Shown here: positions 1 to 7,043 of the stretch, in pieces
Numbering within the stretch: position 1 is the first letter of the stretch
Layout: each line of letters starts with the position of its first letter
Origin: JABDIY01 sp963751955
Lineage (GTDB): Bacteria > Actinomycetota > Acidimicrobiia > Acidimicrobiales > SZUA-35
DNA: 64,000 bases
Reading direction: 5' to 3'
NCBI GenBank assembly: GCA_963751955.1
Contig: CAVVWM010000008.1
Coordinates: 124,001 to 188,000 of the forward strand
Program-made: the position numbers and the translations under genes
Notes under the pieces: model-generated
Told to the model about the DNA's origin: nothing
What the model saw: only the letters and a program-made list of their open reading frames with translations
Databases searched by the model: none

Positions 1-1
1 G

Positions 2-559
2 ACAATGCCGCGCCCGGCCGTCCTGGCGTTCAACGGCGACGTCTATCGCGGGTTGCAGGCCCCTTCGTTCACCGAGCGGGACTTCACTCACGCCCAGAAG
101 ACGCTTCGAATCCTGTCGGGCCTCTACGGCGTGCTTCGGCCGCTCGATCTCATGCAGCCATACCGCCTCGAGATGGGGTCCAAGTTGAAGACCTCCAAGG
201 GACCCACGCTGTACGACTTCTGGGGTTCGGAGATCACCGACATGCTGAACAAAGACCTGGCCGAGAGCCCAGGGCCCCGTGCAGTCGTGAACCTGGCCAG
301 CAACGAGTACTTCGGCTCGGTGAAGAAGAACGAACTCGACGGCACCTTGATCACGCCCCGGTTCCTCGACGCCAAGGACGGCGAAGTGCCCAAGGTGAAA
401 GCGTTCTTCGCAAAACATGCAAGGGGTGCGATGGCGGGCTGGATTGTTCGAAACAGGGTGAGTTCGATGCGCGGCCTCCGAGATTTCGATCAACACGGTT
501 ACCGATTCGACCCTGCTCGCTCAACGACATCGTCGCCGGCGTTTTGTCGAGTGTCCTGA
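2..559 (+). CDS. yaaA: YaaA/UPF0246 (DUF328) family peroxide-stress protein, 5' end cut by window
   Basis: The reading frame is open at the left edge, so the N-terminus is missing; about 185 residues remain of a family that is usually near 250. The family hallmarks are clear: LAFNGDVYRGL, then LRILSGLYGVLRPLDL and QPYRLEMGSKL, later VNLASNEYF and a basic FAKHARGAMAGWI stretch, ending in GYRFDP. In E. coli the family lowers free iron and limits oxidative DNA damage; that role is from the family, not from this sequence. The last dozen residues depart from the usual C-terminal pattern, possibly a late frameshift. The next gene starts 8 bp downstream, suggesting co-transcription. Confidence 0.93.
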   Translation, partial: TMPRPAVLAFNGDVYRGLQAPSFTERDFTHAQKTLRILSGLYGVLRPLDLMQPYRLEMGSKLKTSKGPTLYDFWGSEITDMLNKDLAESPGPRAVVNLASNEYFGSVKKNELDGTLITPRFLDAKDGEVPKVKAFFAKHARGAMAGWIVRNRVSSMRGLRDFDQHGYRFDPARSTTSSPAFCRVS

Positions 560-566
560 CCCAGTC

Positions 567-1250
567 ATGTCGTCCTACTTCAGCCCTGCGCTGTTCTCGT
601 TTCTGACCGAACTGAAAGAGAACAACACTCGGGAGTGGTTCGCCGACAACAAAGAGCGCTACGAAGAACTCGTTCGTGAGCCTGCGCTGCGTTTCATCGA
701 GGATTTCAGGGAACCCTTGCGGCACATCAGCCCTCACTTCGAGGCGAGTGCAAAGACCGTCGGCGGTTCCCTGTTTCGTATTCACAACGACGTGCGCTTC
801 AGCAAGGACAAGACGCCATACAAGACCCATGTCGGAATCCACTTTCGCCACGAGCGAGCCAAGGACGCCCACGCTCCTGGCTTCTACCTGCACCTCGAAT
901 CGAGGAATTGCTTCACCGGGGCAGGCCTCTGGCGGCCCGAGACCAAACTTGCCTACAAAATCCGTGAGTACATTGCGGCGAATCCGGACAAGTGGGTATC
1001 CATCCTCGATGCTGGGGCCTTCGCGGACAACTTCGAACTGCAGGGCGATTCGTTGAAGCGGCCGCCGAAGGGATTCGATCCCGAACATGTGCTCATCGAG
1101 GATCTGAAACGCAAGGATTTCATCGCAATCTCGACGCTCACGCAGCGAGAGGTGACCTCCCCGTCCTTCCTCGACAAATTCCAAGAGAGAATGGCGTTGA
1201 GCGCCGACTTCATGCGCTACGTCTGCGCCGCCGTGGGTGTACAGGCGTAG
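567..1250 (+). CDS. DUF2461 family protein (TIGR02453)
   Basis: A 227-residue protein, the usual size for DUF2461. Recognisable blocks are FLTELKENNTREWFADNK near the N-terminus, then SLFRIHNDVRFSKDKTPYKTH around residues 68-90 and a GFYLHLE segment. The family is widespread in bacteria and fungi and has no settled biochemical role. No signal peptide or membrane segment is visible, so it is probably cytosolic. It follows the YaaA-type gene by 8 bp on the same strand, which suggests one transcript. Family assignment is firm; function is unknown. Confidence 0.9.
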   Translation: MSSYFSPALFSFLTELKENNTREWFADNKERYEELVREPALRFIEDFREPLRHISPHFEASAKTVGGSLFRIHNDVRFSKDKTPYKTHVGIHFRHERAKDAHAPGFYLHLESRNCFTGAGLWRPETKLAYKIREYIAANPDKWVSILDAGAFADNFELQGDSLKRPPKGFDPEHVLIEDLKRKDFIAISTLTQREVTSPSFLDKFQERMALSADFMRYVCAAVGVQA

Positions 1251-1253
1251 AGC

Positions 1254-1988
1254 TCAAGAGCCGGTTGTGAACTGCACCTCCACTGGTTCGCTGGCGATTC
1301 CACCGCTGCTGATCGCCCGGATCGTCACCGTGTAGCTCGTATTCGGAGTCAGTGGCGGTGAGAAGGCGGGGTCCCCGGCCAGGATCACATGGTTGAACCA
1401 GCACCGCTCGACATCGGGAAAGCCGCCACTACCTTCCTCGAAGCTTCCAACTCGATATCGGGATCCCACACATTCTTCACTACGCCACCGAATCTCCGCG
1501 CCGGTGCTCGATGTGCTGAACACTGTCACGTCCTGTGGGGGAGAGGGCGGGTCCGACGACTCCGAGACCGTAATAGTGGTGCTCAGCACTTGCTGAGTGG
1601 TTTGGGTTAGGGCGGTGGATGCGGTTGCCGGAGGTGACGTTGTCGTGGGCAACTCGGTAGTGCGGTCCGGGTCTGCGGTCGTTGCTGTGCCTTCGGTCGT
1701 GGTTGTCGTGGCCACAAGCGCCGCACCGCTCACCGAATTGTCGTTGGCGAACCGCGCATAACTCACACCCGCCAAGGTGATCGAAAGGACTGCAACCAGT
1801 CCGATCAACACTGCTCTGACCGGGTCGTTGGTTCCTTGAGCTGTGCTCGCGGGTTCTATCTGTTGCCCGGGATCAGGCTGACCCTCGGCGGGATCTGCGA
1901 GAAGTGCGGCCCTCATTGGGGCGTTAGGTGGAGCCTCGGTGCCGCCTTTTTGCCACCAGGACCATTGGACCTCTCCTTCTGACTCCAC
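1254..1988 (-). CDS. Single-pass membrane protein with extracytoplasmic fibronectin type III domain
   Basis: 244 residues. A polar N-terminal region of about 50 residues is followed by one hydrophobic segment (about 52-72, VRAVLIGLVAVLSITLAGVS), then a long Thr/Ser-rich linker (about 90-150) typical of a flexible wall-spanning stalk, then one FnIII-like domain (about 145-240) with DVTVFSTSSTGAEIRW at its start and NTSYTVTIRAISSGG near its end. The topology suggests a surface protein with its C-terminus outside. It converges on the DUF2461 gene with 3 bp between them. No enzymatic motif is visible; a role in adhesion or cell-surface scaffolding is only a guess. Confidence 0.75.
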   Translation of the reverse strand: MESEGEVQWSWWQKGGTEAPPNAPMRAALLADPAEGQPDPGQQIEPASTAQGTNDPVRAVLIGLVAVLSITLAGVSYARFANDNSVSGAALVATTTTTEGTATTADPDRTTELPTTTSPPATASTALTQTTQQVLSTTITVSESSDPPSPPQDVTVFSTSSTGAEIRWRSEECVGSRYRVGSFEEGSGGFPDVERCWFNHVILAGDPAFSPPLTPNTSYTVTIRAISSGGIASEPVEVQFTTGS

Positions 1989-2051
1989 CGATTCATTCTG
2001 GCAACAGATTCGATGGCAGCGGCATCGGGCCCGAAGCTGGGCCCAAAGGGG

Positions 2052-2081
2052 TTGCTACCGATGGGTAACTTAGACTATGAT
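2052..2081 (+). promoter_or_regulatory. Probable promoter of the acyl-CoA dehydrogenase gene
   Basis: TTGCTA (-35) and TATGAT (-10) are separated by 18 bp, about 90 bp upstream of the acd start. GGTAACTT occurs twice around it (near 2065 and 2099), together with a partly inverted GTTGCTACC...GGTAAC. This could be a TetR-type operator, but I cannot name the regulator. Confidence 0.4.
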
Positions 2082-2168
2082 GAATCTATTACTCGTCGGT
2101 AACTTCTGCCGATGGAATGGTGTCCTTTCCCCCAAACCAACTCCTCCACAGATCGGATGTGAATCGCG

Positions 2169-3383
2169 ATGACAGAGTTCTCCCTCAGGTTGAACGAAGA
2201 CCAGTTGCAGCTCCAGAAATGGGTGCACGACTTCGCCGAAAACGTAATACGCCCAGCCGCCCACGAATGGGACGAGCGGGAGGAGACCCCATGGCCGATT
2301 CTGGAAGAGGCGGCCAAGATCGGCATGTACGGCTGGGAGTTCATGGCCGAACTCATGATGAACGATCCAACCGGGCTGTCGAGCCCGGTGGCGCTCGAGG
2401 AGCTGTTCTGGGGCGACGCTGGCATCGGCATGGCGATCATGGCCTCGGGCCTGGCCGCAGCGGGTATCGCCGCCTCGGGCACTTCGGAACAGGTCATGGA
2501 ATGGGTGCCCCAGTGCTACGGCGACGCCGACAATGTGCAGCTCGGAGCCTTTGCCGCTTCTGAGCCCGACGCCGGCTCCGATGTCGGTGGCTACCGAACC
2601 AGGGCTGTTTACGACGAGGCGACAGACGAGTGGGTCCTCAACGGCACCAAGGCATGGATCTCAAATGGTGGGATCGCCGATGTCCACGTTGTGGTGGCGG
2701 TAGTCGATCCGGCCCTGGGAGCCAAGGGCCACGCATCGTTCATCGTCCCTCCGAACACGCCCGGCCTGAGTCAGGGTCAGAAGTACAAGAAACACGGCCT
2801 CAAAGCGAGCCACACCGCTGAAGTCATCCTCGACGATGTCCGCATTCCGGGACATTGCCTCCTCGGCAGCAAGGAAAAGCTCGACGAGCGTCTGGCCAAG
2901 GTGCGCGAAGGCAAGCACATTCACTCCCAGGCTGCGATGCAGACCTTCGAGTCCACCCGGCCGGCGGTTGGCGCCATGGCTGTCGGGATTGCCCGGGCGG
3001 CCTATGAGTATTCGCTCGACTATGCCAAAGAGCGCGAGGCCTTCGGCCGGCCGATCATCATGAACCAGAGCATTGCGTTCATGCTGGCCGATATGGCCAC
3101 CGAGATTGACGCCGCCCGCCTGCTGGTGTGGCGGGCTGCTCTACTGGGACGCCAGAAGGAGTTCAAGTACGCCGAGGGATCGATGGCCAAGCTGAAGGCC
3201 GGCCGAGTAGCGGTCTGGGCCACCGAGCGGGCGATCCAGATCCTCGGGGGCTACGGCTATACCCGGGAATACCCGGTGGAACGGTGGCATCGAGATGCCA
3301 AGATCTACGACATCTTCGAAGGCACCGAGCAGATCCAGCAGCTCGTGGTTTCCAGGGCGATCTCGGGGCTCCGCATCGAGTAG
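2169..3383 (+). CDS. Acyl-CoA dehydrogenase; its 3' end is the integration target of the downstream array
   Basis: 404 residues, normal for the FAD-dependent acyl-CoA dehydrogenase family, which makes the alpha,beta double bond of acyl-CoA and passes electrons to ETF. Seen: the substrate/FAD loop SEPDAGSDVGG, WVLNGTKAWISNGG, and the C-terminal QILGGYGYTREYPVERW followed by YDIFEGTEQIQ. Glu384 in the IFEGT motif is at the usual catalytic-base position. Residues 380-404 are exactly the part repeated in the att-like copies downstream, so every insertion rebuilds the end of this protein, catalytic residue included. A strong hairpin follows the stop codon. The chain-length preference cannot be read from sequence. 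Confidence 0.95.
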   Translation: MTEFSLRLNEDQLQLQKWVHDFAENVIRPAAHEWDEREETPWPILEEAAKIGMYGWEFMAELMMNDPTGLSSPVALEELFWGDAGIGMAIMASGLAAAGIAASGTSEQVMEWVPQCYGDADNVQLGAFAASEPDAGSDVGGYRTRAVYDEATDEWVLNGTKAWISNGGIADVHVVVAVVDPALGAKGHASFIVPPNTPGLSQGQKYKKHGLKASHTAEVILDDVRIPGHCLLGSKEKLDERLAKVREGKHIHSQAAMQTFESTRPAVGAMAVGIARAAYEYSLDYAKEREAFGRPIIMNQSIAFMLADMATEIDAARLLVWRAALLGRQKEFKYAEGSMAKLKAGRVAVWATERAIQILGGYGYTREYPVERWHRDAKIYDIFEGTEQIQQLVVSRAISGLRIE

Positions 3384-3482
3384 TTTCCCCAGCTAAGAGT
3401 GTTGAACGGGAGGTGGTCAGGCCACCTCCCGTTTCGCGTCCCGATGCACCTCCTGGTCAATTCTGTCCCTAGTTGTCCCTAG
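3305..3482 (+). repeat. att-like repeat, copy 1 (attL with the intact acd gene)
   Basis: Runs from codon Tyr380 of acd through the stop codon and terminator hairpin to a right arm of two GTCCCTAG motifs (TCTGTCCCTAG at 3462-3472, TTGTCCCTAG at 3473-3482). It is the reference for five further copies in the same orientation near 6.9, 9.4, 12.3, 21.2 and 50.1 kb. The integrase gene begins right after the arm. Similarity to the other copies starts at CTACGACATCTTCG, so strand exchange probably occurs within the acd 3' end. Confidence 0.85.
3405..3433 (+). terminator. Hairpin terminator of acd, repeated in all att copies
   Basis: A 12-bp perfect stem (AACGGGAGGTGG/CCACCTCCCGTT) with a 5-nt loop lies 22 bp after the stop codon, followed by TCGCG rather than a T-run. 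The same hairpin recurs at 6951-6979, 9482-9510, 12387-12415, 21262-21290 and 50225-50253, with loop changes and rare stem changes. Confidence 0.75.
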
Positions 3483-3505
3483 TTTTCGATGCTACGGTCC
3501 CACAT

Positions 3506-4945
3506 GTGGCGTCGATCAGGGAGAAGCGGCCGGGGTATTGGGAGGTGCGGGTCTTCGTCGGCTACGACGACGAAGGCAAGCCCGTTCAAGCCTCAAGAAC
3601 GGTTCGTGGAGGCAAGCGCGACGCGGACCGGCTGGCTGCCCAGTTGGCCTCTCGTCCCGCTCCACGCTCTGGGAAGCTCACCGTGGCCGAGCTGCTGGAT
3701 GAGTATCTCGAGCACAAGGGTCCGGGATGGTCGCTGTCGTCCAAGCGTGACTATGCCAGCAGGGCTGAGCGGATCAAGGCCGACCAGATCGCCCAGAAGC
3801 CGGTGAGCAGCATCTCAGTAGCTGATGTGGACCGCTGGCATCTGCGGATGCACAAGGCAGGTACTGGCGACGCTCAGATCAGGAACCTGCACACGTTGCT
3901 TAGGGCTTCGTTCGGTCAGGCCGTTCGGTGGGAGCTGTTGCCGACCAATCCGGTGGCGAACGCGAATCCGCAGCGACGAAAGAAGACGCCGAGAGGCGTC
4001 ATGTCGATCGATGAAGTTGCCATAGCGCTCACTGCCGCCGAGCAGGTGCATCCATGGGCGCACCTCGCTTTGAGGTTGGCGGCCGTGTCTGGGGCTCGCC
4101 GCTCGGAGTTGGCAGCCCTTCGTTGGGATCGAATAGTCGATGGGCGACTGGTGATTGATCAGGCGATCACGATCGACCGAACCCATCCGGTTGGGGACCC
4201 GGAGCGGTTGCAGGTCTCCCCGACGAAGACGGGGGAGAGGCGGGGCCTCGCGCTCGATGAGCAGACGCTTGCCCTCATGGAGGCTGCACGGGAGGAACGG
4301 TCGGTGGAGTCGCCATGGATCTTCGGTGAGGATGAGCATCCGCCGAGTCCCGACAAGATCGGTTGGTGGTGGAAGCGGACCCGTTCTCTGGCGGGGATCG
4401 ATCCGAAATGGCGGCTGCACGATCTCCGCCACTGGTCGGCGACGCACGCCATTGCAGGCGGTCACAACGTCCGCTCGGTCGCCGCCCGGCTGGGACATGC
4501 CGACCCAACGACGACAATGCGCACCTACGCCCACGCCCTCGAGGGTCTCGACCAGCCCATCGCCGACACGGTGGCCGGCGTGCTCGACAGGGAGGAAAAG
4601 GATGAGCGAGCTCGAACCGATCGAGGATTATCTACGTCCCGACGAGGTGCTCGACCCCACTTCTGCCTTGGTCATCCGAGGTTGGCCGCTCACCGTCGAG
4701 GGTCTCTTGCGCAACGCCGATGCGACCCGCCGTCGGTACTCGCTTTCCGGAGACCCGCTGGTCGCGATCTCAGCGGAGGTGACCCTGGAAGGCTGGGGTG
4801 TCGACGCAATCCTGTCTGGCCCGAGGCTTCGGACCCGTCGAAGTTTCGCCTCCGCTGCCGTCGTCGACGTTGTCGAGGCCGGTTTCGGTCTGCTGCCGAC
4901 GTTCTCGGCGCCCCATTACAGCGTGGTGTTGGCGAACTACACTGA
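3506..4945 (+). CDS. Tyrosine recombinase/integrase of the youngest element
   Basis: From the GTG at 3506 (start ASIREKRPGYWEVRV, typical of this integrase group) the protein has an N-terminal DNA-binding region, a SAM-like core-binding domain (about 55-160) and a catalytic domain with Arg in SGARRSELAALRW, HDLRH (His about 305, Arg about 308), RLGHADPTTT (His about 331) and the nucleophile in TYAHAL (Tyr about 341). The recognisable protein ends near 4600. The frame then stays open to 4945 as Arg-rich, non-homologous sequence overlapping the next gene by 344 bp. One missing base in the AAAA run near 4597 would instead give a stop in the ATGA that starts the next gene, so the tail is probably an artefact or a mutation. 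The position beside the att copy identifies it as the enzyme acting there. Confidence 0.9.
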   Translation: MASIREKRPGYWEVRVFVGYDDEGKPVQASRTVRGGKRDADRLAAQLASRPAPRSGKLTVAELLDEYLEHKGPGWSLSSKRDYASRAERIKADQIAQKPVSSISVADVDRWHLRMHKAGTGDAQIRNLHTLLRASFGQAVRWELLPTNPVANANPQRRKKTPRGVMSIDEVAIALTAAEQVHPWAHLALRLAAVSGARRSELAALRWDRIVDGRLVIDQAITIDRTHPVGDPERLQVSPTKTGERRGLALDEQTLALMEAAREERSVESPWIFGEDEHPPSPDKIGWWWKRTRSLAGIDPKWRLHDLRHWSATHAIAGGHNVRSVAARLGHADPTTTMRTYAHALEGLDQPIADTVAGVLDREEKDERARTDRGLSTSRRGARPHFCLGHPRLAAHRRGSLAQRRCDPPSVLAFRRPAGRDLSGGDPGRLGCRRNPVWPEASDPSKFRLRCRRRRCRGRFRSAADVLGAPLQRGVGELH

Positions 4946-5021
4946 AGACCAAGCGCAGCGGCTTATCTCGGTCCTGGGTGAAGCCGTAGCGAACCCGTAT
5001 CACGTGAGGAGGCAACCATGA
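4602..5021 (+). CDS. Uncharacterised 139-residue protein of the integrase module
   Basis: Starts at an ATG 10 nt after a GGGAGGAAAAG ribosome-binding site and ends in an ATGA overlap with the next gene, so it sits in an integrase-139-92 operon. The protein is soluble, starts MSELEPIEDYLRPDEVLD and contains RGWPLTVEGLLRNADATRR and a Val/Ala-rich middle. I do not recognise the family. A remnant of its last 30 codons survives beside att copy 4, so it was part of the older element too. The tight pairing with the next small protein would fit a toxin-antitoxin or regulatory pair, but no motif supports that. Confidence 0.7.
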   Translation: MSELEPIEDYLRPDEVLDPTSALVIRGWPLTVEGLLRNADATRRRYSLSGDPLVAISAEVTLEGWGVDAILSGPRLRTRRSFASAAVVDVVEAGFGLLPTFSAPHYSVVLANYTEDQAQRLISVLGEAVANPYHVRRQP

Positions 5022-5296
5022 GCGAAGAGGCCAACGTTGCTGTGACCCTCCCAGCTGACGTGAACCAGGTCGATGACACGGGCTACGTGTGGGCGTTCCT
5101 GAGCGACTCGGCCGAACCGGCCAGAGTGGTGCCAGGATCGATCATCGTGGCCGGCGATTCGGTCGAGCCCTTCCTGGCCCGAGTGGTCGATGTTGTCGAC
5201 GGACCAGCTGGCGACTCGATCGTTCACCTGGATGTGCTCGGTGTCCCTGACCAGACGATCGATGAACTTCGTCATGCCGGGTTGCTCCCTACGTGA
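5018..5296 (+). CDS. Uncharacterised 92-residue acidic protein of the integrase module (copy 1)
   Basis: Begins in the ATGA overlap with the preceding gene and has a GAGGAGGC ribosome-binding site. The protein is acidic and rich in Val and Asp (VPGSIIVAGDSVEPFL, GVPDQTIDELRHAGLL), with no membrane segment. A near-identical second copy lies at 12557-12835, again converging with the excisionase-like gene, so the 92-residue gene and the excisionase form a conserved block of these elements. The function is unknown. It overlaps the opposite-strand gene by 25 bp. Confidence 0.7.
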   Translation: MSEEANVAVTLPADVNQVDDTGYVWAFLSDSAEPARVVPGSIIVAGDSVEPFLARVVDVVDGPAGDSIVHLDVLGVPDQTIDELRHAGLLPT

Positions 5297-5511
5297 GTTG
5301 ATTGGGGAAGTAGACCTCGAACGAGCAGTGCGAGCTCATCCCTTGGCACACGCAAGCAGCGGCCGAGCTGCACCACGGGCAGACCAGCGGCTCCGTCGGT
5401 CATCCGATATTGCCGAGCGAGCTGGTAGCCGAGCGCCCGACTGATCCGCAGATACTCGGCCGCCTCCTCCACCGTCAGCAGATCTGGATACTCGCCTAGT
5501 GTCCGTTGCAT
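5272..5511 (-). CDS. Excisionase-like helix-turn-helix protein (HTH_17/AlpA type), copy 1
   Basis: 79 residues. DLLTVEEAAEYLRISRALGY followed by QLARQYR and LPVVQLGRCLRVPRDEL is the winged-helix pattern of MerR-like excisionases that bend att DNA and steer integrases toward excision. It converges on the 92-residue gene with 25 bp overlap. It lies in the same module as the integrase and is duplicated with the neighbouring gene at 12811-13050. The fold is clear; excisionase rather than general repressor is inferred from context. Confidence 0.8.
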   Translation of the reverse strand: MQRTLGEYPDLLTVEEAAEYLRISRALGYQLARQYRMTDGAAGLPVVQLGRCLRVPRDELALLVRGLLPQSTHVGSNPA

Positions 5512-5601
5512 CTGATGCTCCTTCGTTGATGTGCTTCGCCCAGGGACATCGGAGGTCGCGAACCGCGACGCGCTCGGCCGCCAGCACCCCCGGCATACCC
5601 A

Positions 5602-5660
5602 CCTCCCGGCAGTCGAGGAGAATGTGGAGACACAACGGCAGGTCCTGCCGGACCTGCTCC
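5602..5660 (-). repeat. Hairpin repeat, copy A
   Basis: Contains GAGACACAACGG followed by CAGGTCC-TGCC-GGACCTG (5639-5656). It is the inverted counterpart of copies B (5820-5886) and C (10616-10692). Each copy is a 7-bp stem next to a conserved GTTGTGTCTCGG tail. Confidence 0.6.
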
Positions 5661-5819
5661 ATCCGGGAGGTGCCCGCTCGGCTGCGAAAGTCGCCAGGGT
5701 TCGTGCTGGCGCCCCGAGACTTCGTCCCGGCTTGCCCTCGATCCCCTAGGACCAGTCTGGTTTCGCTTGGGCCGCTCACCTCCCGACGCTCCCAGGCCCA
5801 TCGGGAGGTCGGGCCGGAA

Positions 5820-5886
5820 AAGCCAGGTCCTTCCGGGACCTGCAGTTGTGTCTCGGCGTTTTCCTGAGTCGCGGGAGATGGTGGTC
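5820..5886 (+). repeat. Hairpin repeat, copy B
   Basis: CAGGTCC-loop-GGACCTG followed by GTTGTGTCTCGGCGTTTTCC and then CTGAGTCGCGGGAGATGGTG. The tail is identical to copy C about 4.8 kb away. Together with copy A it forms an inverted repeat with about 160 bp between the arms. Confidence 0.6.
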
Positions 5887-6189
5887 GTGCGAGCGATTGG
5901 ACGACGAACGTCGTGCGCGGTGGTGATGCCGTGGATTGGGTGACACGGCACAAACTGAAACCTTCGATCATGTCGACTTCAGCCAGAAAGCGGCGACGGC
6001 GTGTGGGAGCCCCGGACCGCGGTTGTGGCGTCGTCCGTCCCGTCGCCAGGCGTTGCCAATCAGAACTGGTCCCATGCTCCTTCGAGGGCTGAAGCTGGGG
6101 AGCTGACCGAGATGCGTTGCTGTGGCAGACGGCAGAGTCGGCCGACTGCCCTTCTGGTCGGTCGAGTGACCTGGGACTATGTTCGCCTC

Positions 6190-6591
6190 ATGACCATGAA
6201 AAGGAAACTGATAATTGCGCTGGTGGGCAGTGTCCTGACGATGGGGATGGCCACTACGGTGGCATCCGCCGGTCGTGGGGGCCCTCCCAACCCTTCGGAC
6301 CCGAACGAAGAAGTATTCGAGCGGGATGACGAGCGTGTTGTGCACGAATTCAGAGAGCTAGACCAAAACGGAGAGGTTGTGCAGCTACTTGAACCAGACC
6401 CTGCTTTTCCGACAACGTCTCAAGACTGCCGTTGGACTGGGTTCAATACTTACAACCATGAATTGGACTCCGCGTACTGGCTCTACTACCGCGAGTACTA
6501 CAACCAAGTGGAGGAAGGTCTAGGTGACTCTCTGTACGGCAAGCAGGGCGATTGCATGAAGAACAAAGGCGTCGACCCCCTGGGATCTTGA
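6190..6591 (+). CDS. Small secreted protein, cargo of element 1
   Basis: 133 residues from the ATG at 6190. It has a clear Sec signal peptide: MTMKRK, a hydrophobic core LIIALVGSVLTMGMATTV and a likely cleavage at ASA-G near residue 27. The mature part is acidic and rich in Tyr and aromatics (LDSAYWLYYREYYNQVEEG) with two cysteines near the ends (SQDCRW, GDCMKN) that could form a disulfide. I do not recognise the family. A very strong hairpin terminator follows 5 bp after the stop, so it is a one-gene transcription unit just before att copy 2. It is probably accessory cargo. Confidence 0.7.
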   Translation: MTMKRKLIIALVGSVLTMGMATTVASAGRGGPPNPSDPNEEVFERDDERVVHEFRELDQNGEVVQLLEPDPAFPTTSQDCRWTGFNTYNHELDSAYWLYYREYYNQVEEGLGDSLYGKQGDCMKNKGVDPLGS

Positions 6592-6596
6592 ATCGA

Positions 6597-6632
6597 CACC
6601 CCTTGCCGCAGCGCAAGCGTCGGCAAGGGGTG
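6597..6632 (+). terminator. Strong hairpin terminator after the small secreted protein
   Basis: Perfect 12-bp stem CACCCCTTGCCG/CGGCAAGGGGTG with a 12-nt loop directly after the gene's stop codon. Confidence 0.8.
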
Positions 6633-6690
6633 CTGCCTCCATTTGGCTTGGTGGCGATTGGTGTCCTCGCGCTGGAGAGCGGCTGGCGAA

Positions 6691-7028
6691 GTCGGATGCT
6701 GGCGGACGGAGCGGAAGATGATCTGTCCCTAGTTTTGTCCCTAGAAACCGGTTGTACTGCGTGTCATGCGACGGCACGGGCTGGACGCCGATCCAGAGTA
6801 TTCCCTGTTCAGCGGCACAGAACGCCACTGGCTGGACACTCGGGTAGGACCTACGACATCTTCGACGGCACCGAGCAGATCCAACAGCTCGTGGTCGCTC
6901 GGTCCATCTCGGGACTCCGGATCGAGTAGTTCCCCCAGTTCAAAGCATCGAACGGGAGGTGCTCAACCCACCTCCCGTTTCGCGTCCCGACTCACCTCCT
7001 GGCTGAATCTGTCCCGAGCTGTCCACGG
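6691..7028 (+). repeat. att-like repeat, copy 2
   Basis: A conserved lead-in (GTCGGATGC...GCGGAAGATGA), then a left arm TCTGTCCCTAG + TTTTGTCCCTAG (6722-6744), about 105 bp of element end, then the acd 3' end from CTACGACATC (6851) with stop codon, hairpin (6951-6979) and a decayed right arm (GTCCCGAG, GTCCACGG). The encoded tail reads YDIFDGTEQIQ, with Asp in place of the catalytic Glu. Confidence 0.85.
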
Positions 7029-7043
7029 GTATTGATGGTGCGG

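Larger units (their letters stand above)
5512..6189 (+). other. 678 bp without a convincing gene; holds two inverted hairpin repeats
   Basis: Open frames on both strands here are Arg/Gly/Pro-rich and match no family. The only structure I see is the pair of related hairpin repeats at 5602-5660 and 5820-5886. The stretch just before 6190 should contain the promoter of the secreted-protein gene, but no clear -10/-35 pair stands out. Confidence 0.5.

Noticed and set aside
351..1184. Minus-strand 277-codon frame opposite the DUF2461 gene
   Set aside because: A shadow of a clearly conserved plus-strand gene; the composition is that of a mirrored frame.
3300..3500. tRNA gene as integration target
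   Set aside because: I looked for a tRNA 3' end at the repeat borders; the repeated sequence is the acd coding end and its terminator, with no cloverleaf.
5336..5971. Long minus-strand open frames across 5.3-6.0 kb
   Set aside because: They overlap the excisionase and the hairpin repeats, are Arg/Gly/Ser-rich, lack ribosome-binding sites and match no family; best read as chance frames in GC-rich DNA.
6552..6929. Open frames reading from the element end into the acd tail (also 9200-9460 and 12171-12365)
   Set aside because: They are open only because the acd coding tail is preserved in the repeat. The upstream parts (GCTACH..., FPVQRH...) are not conserved as protein and lack start signals.
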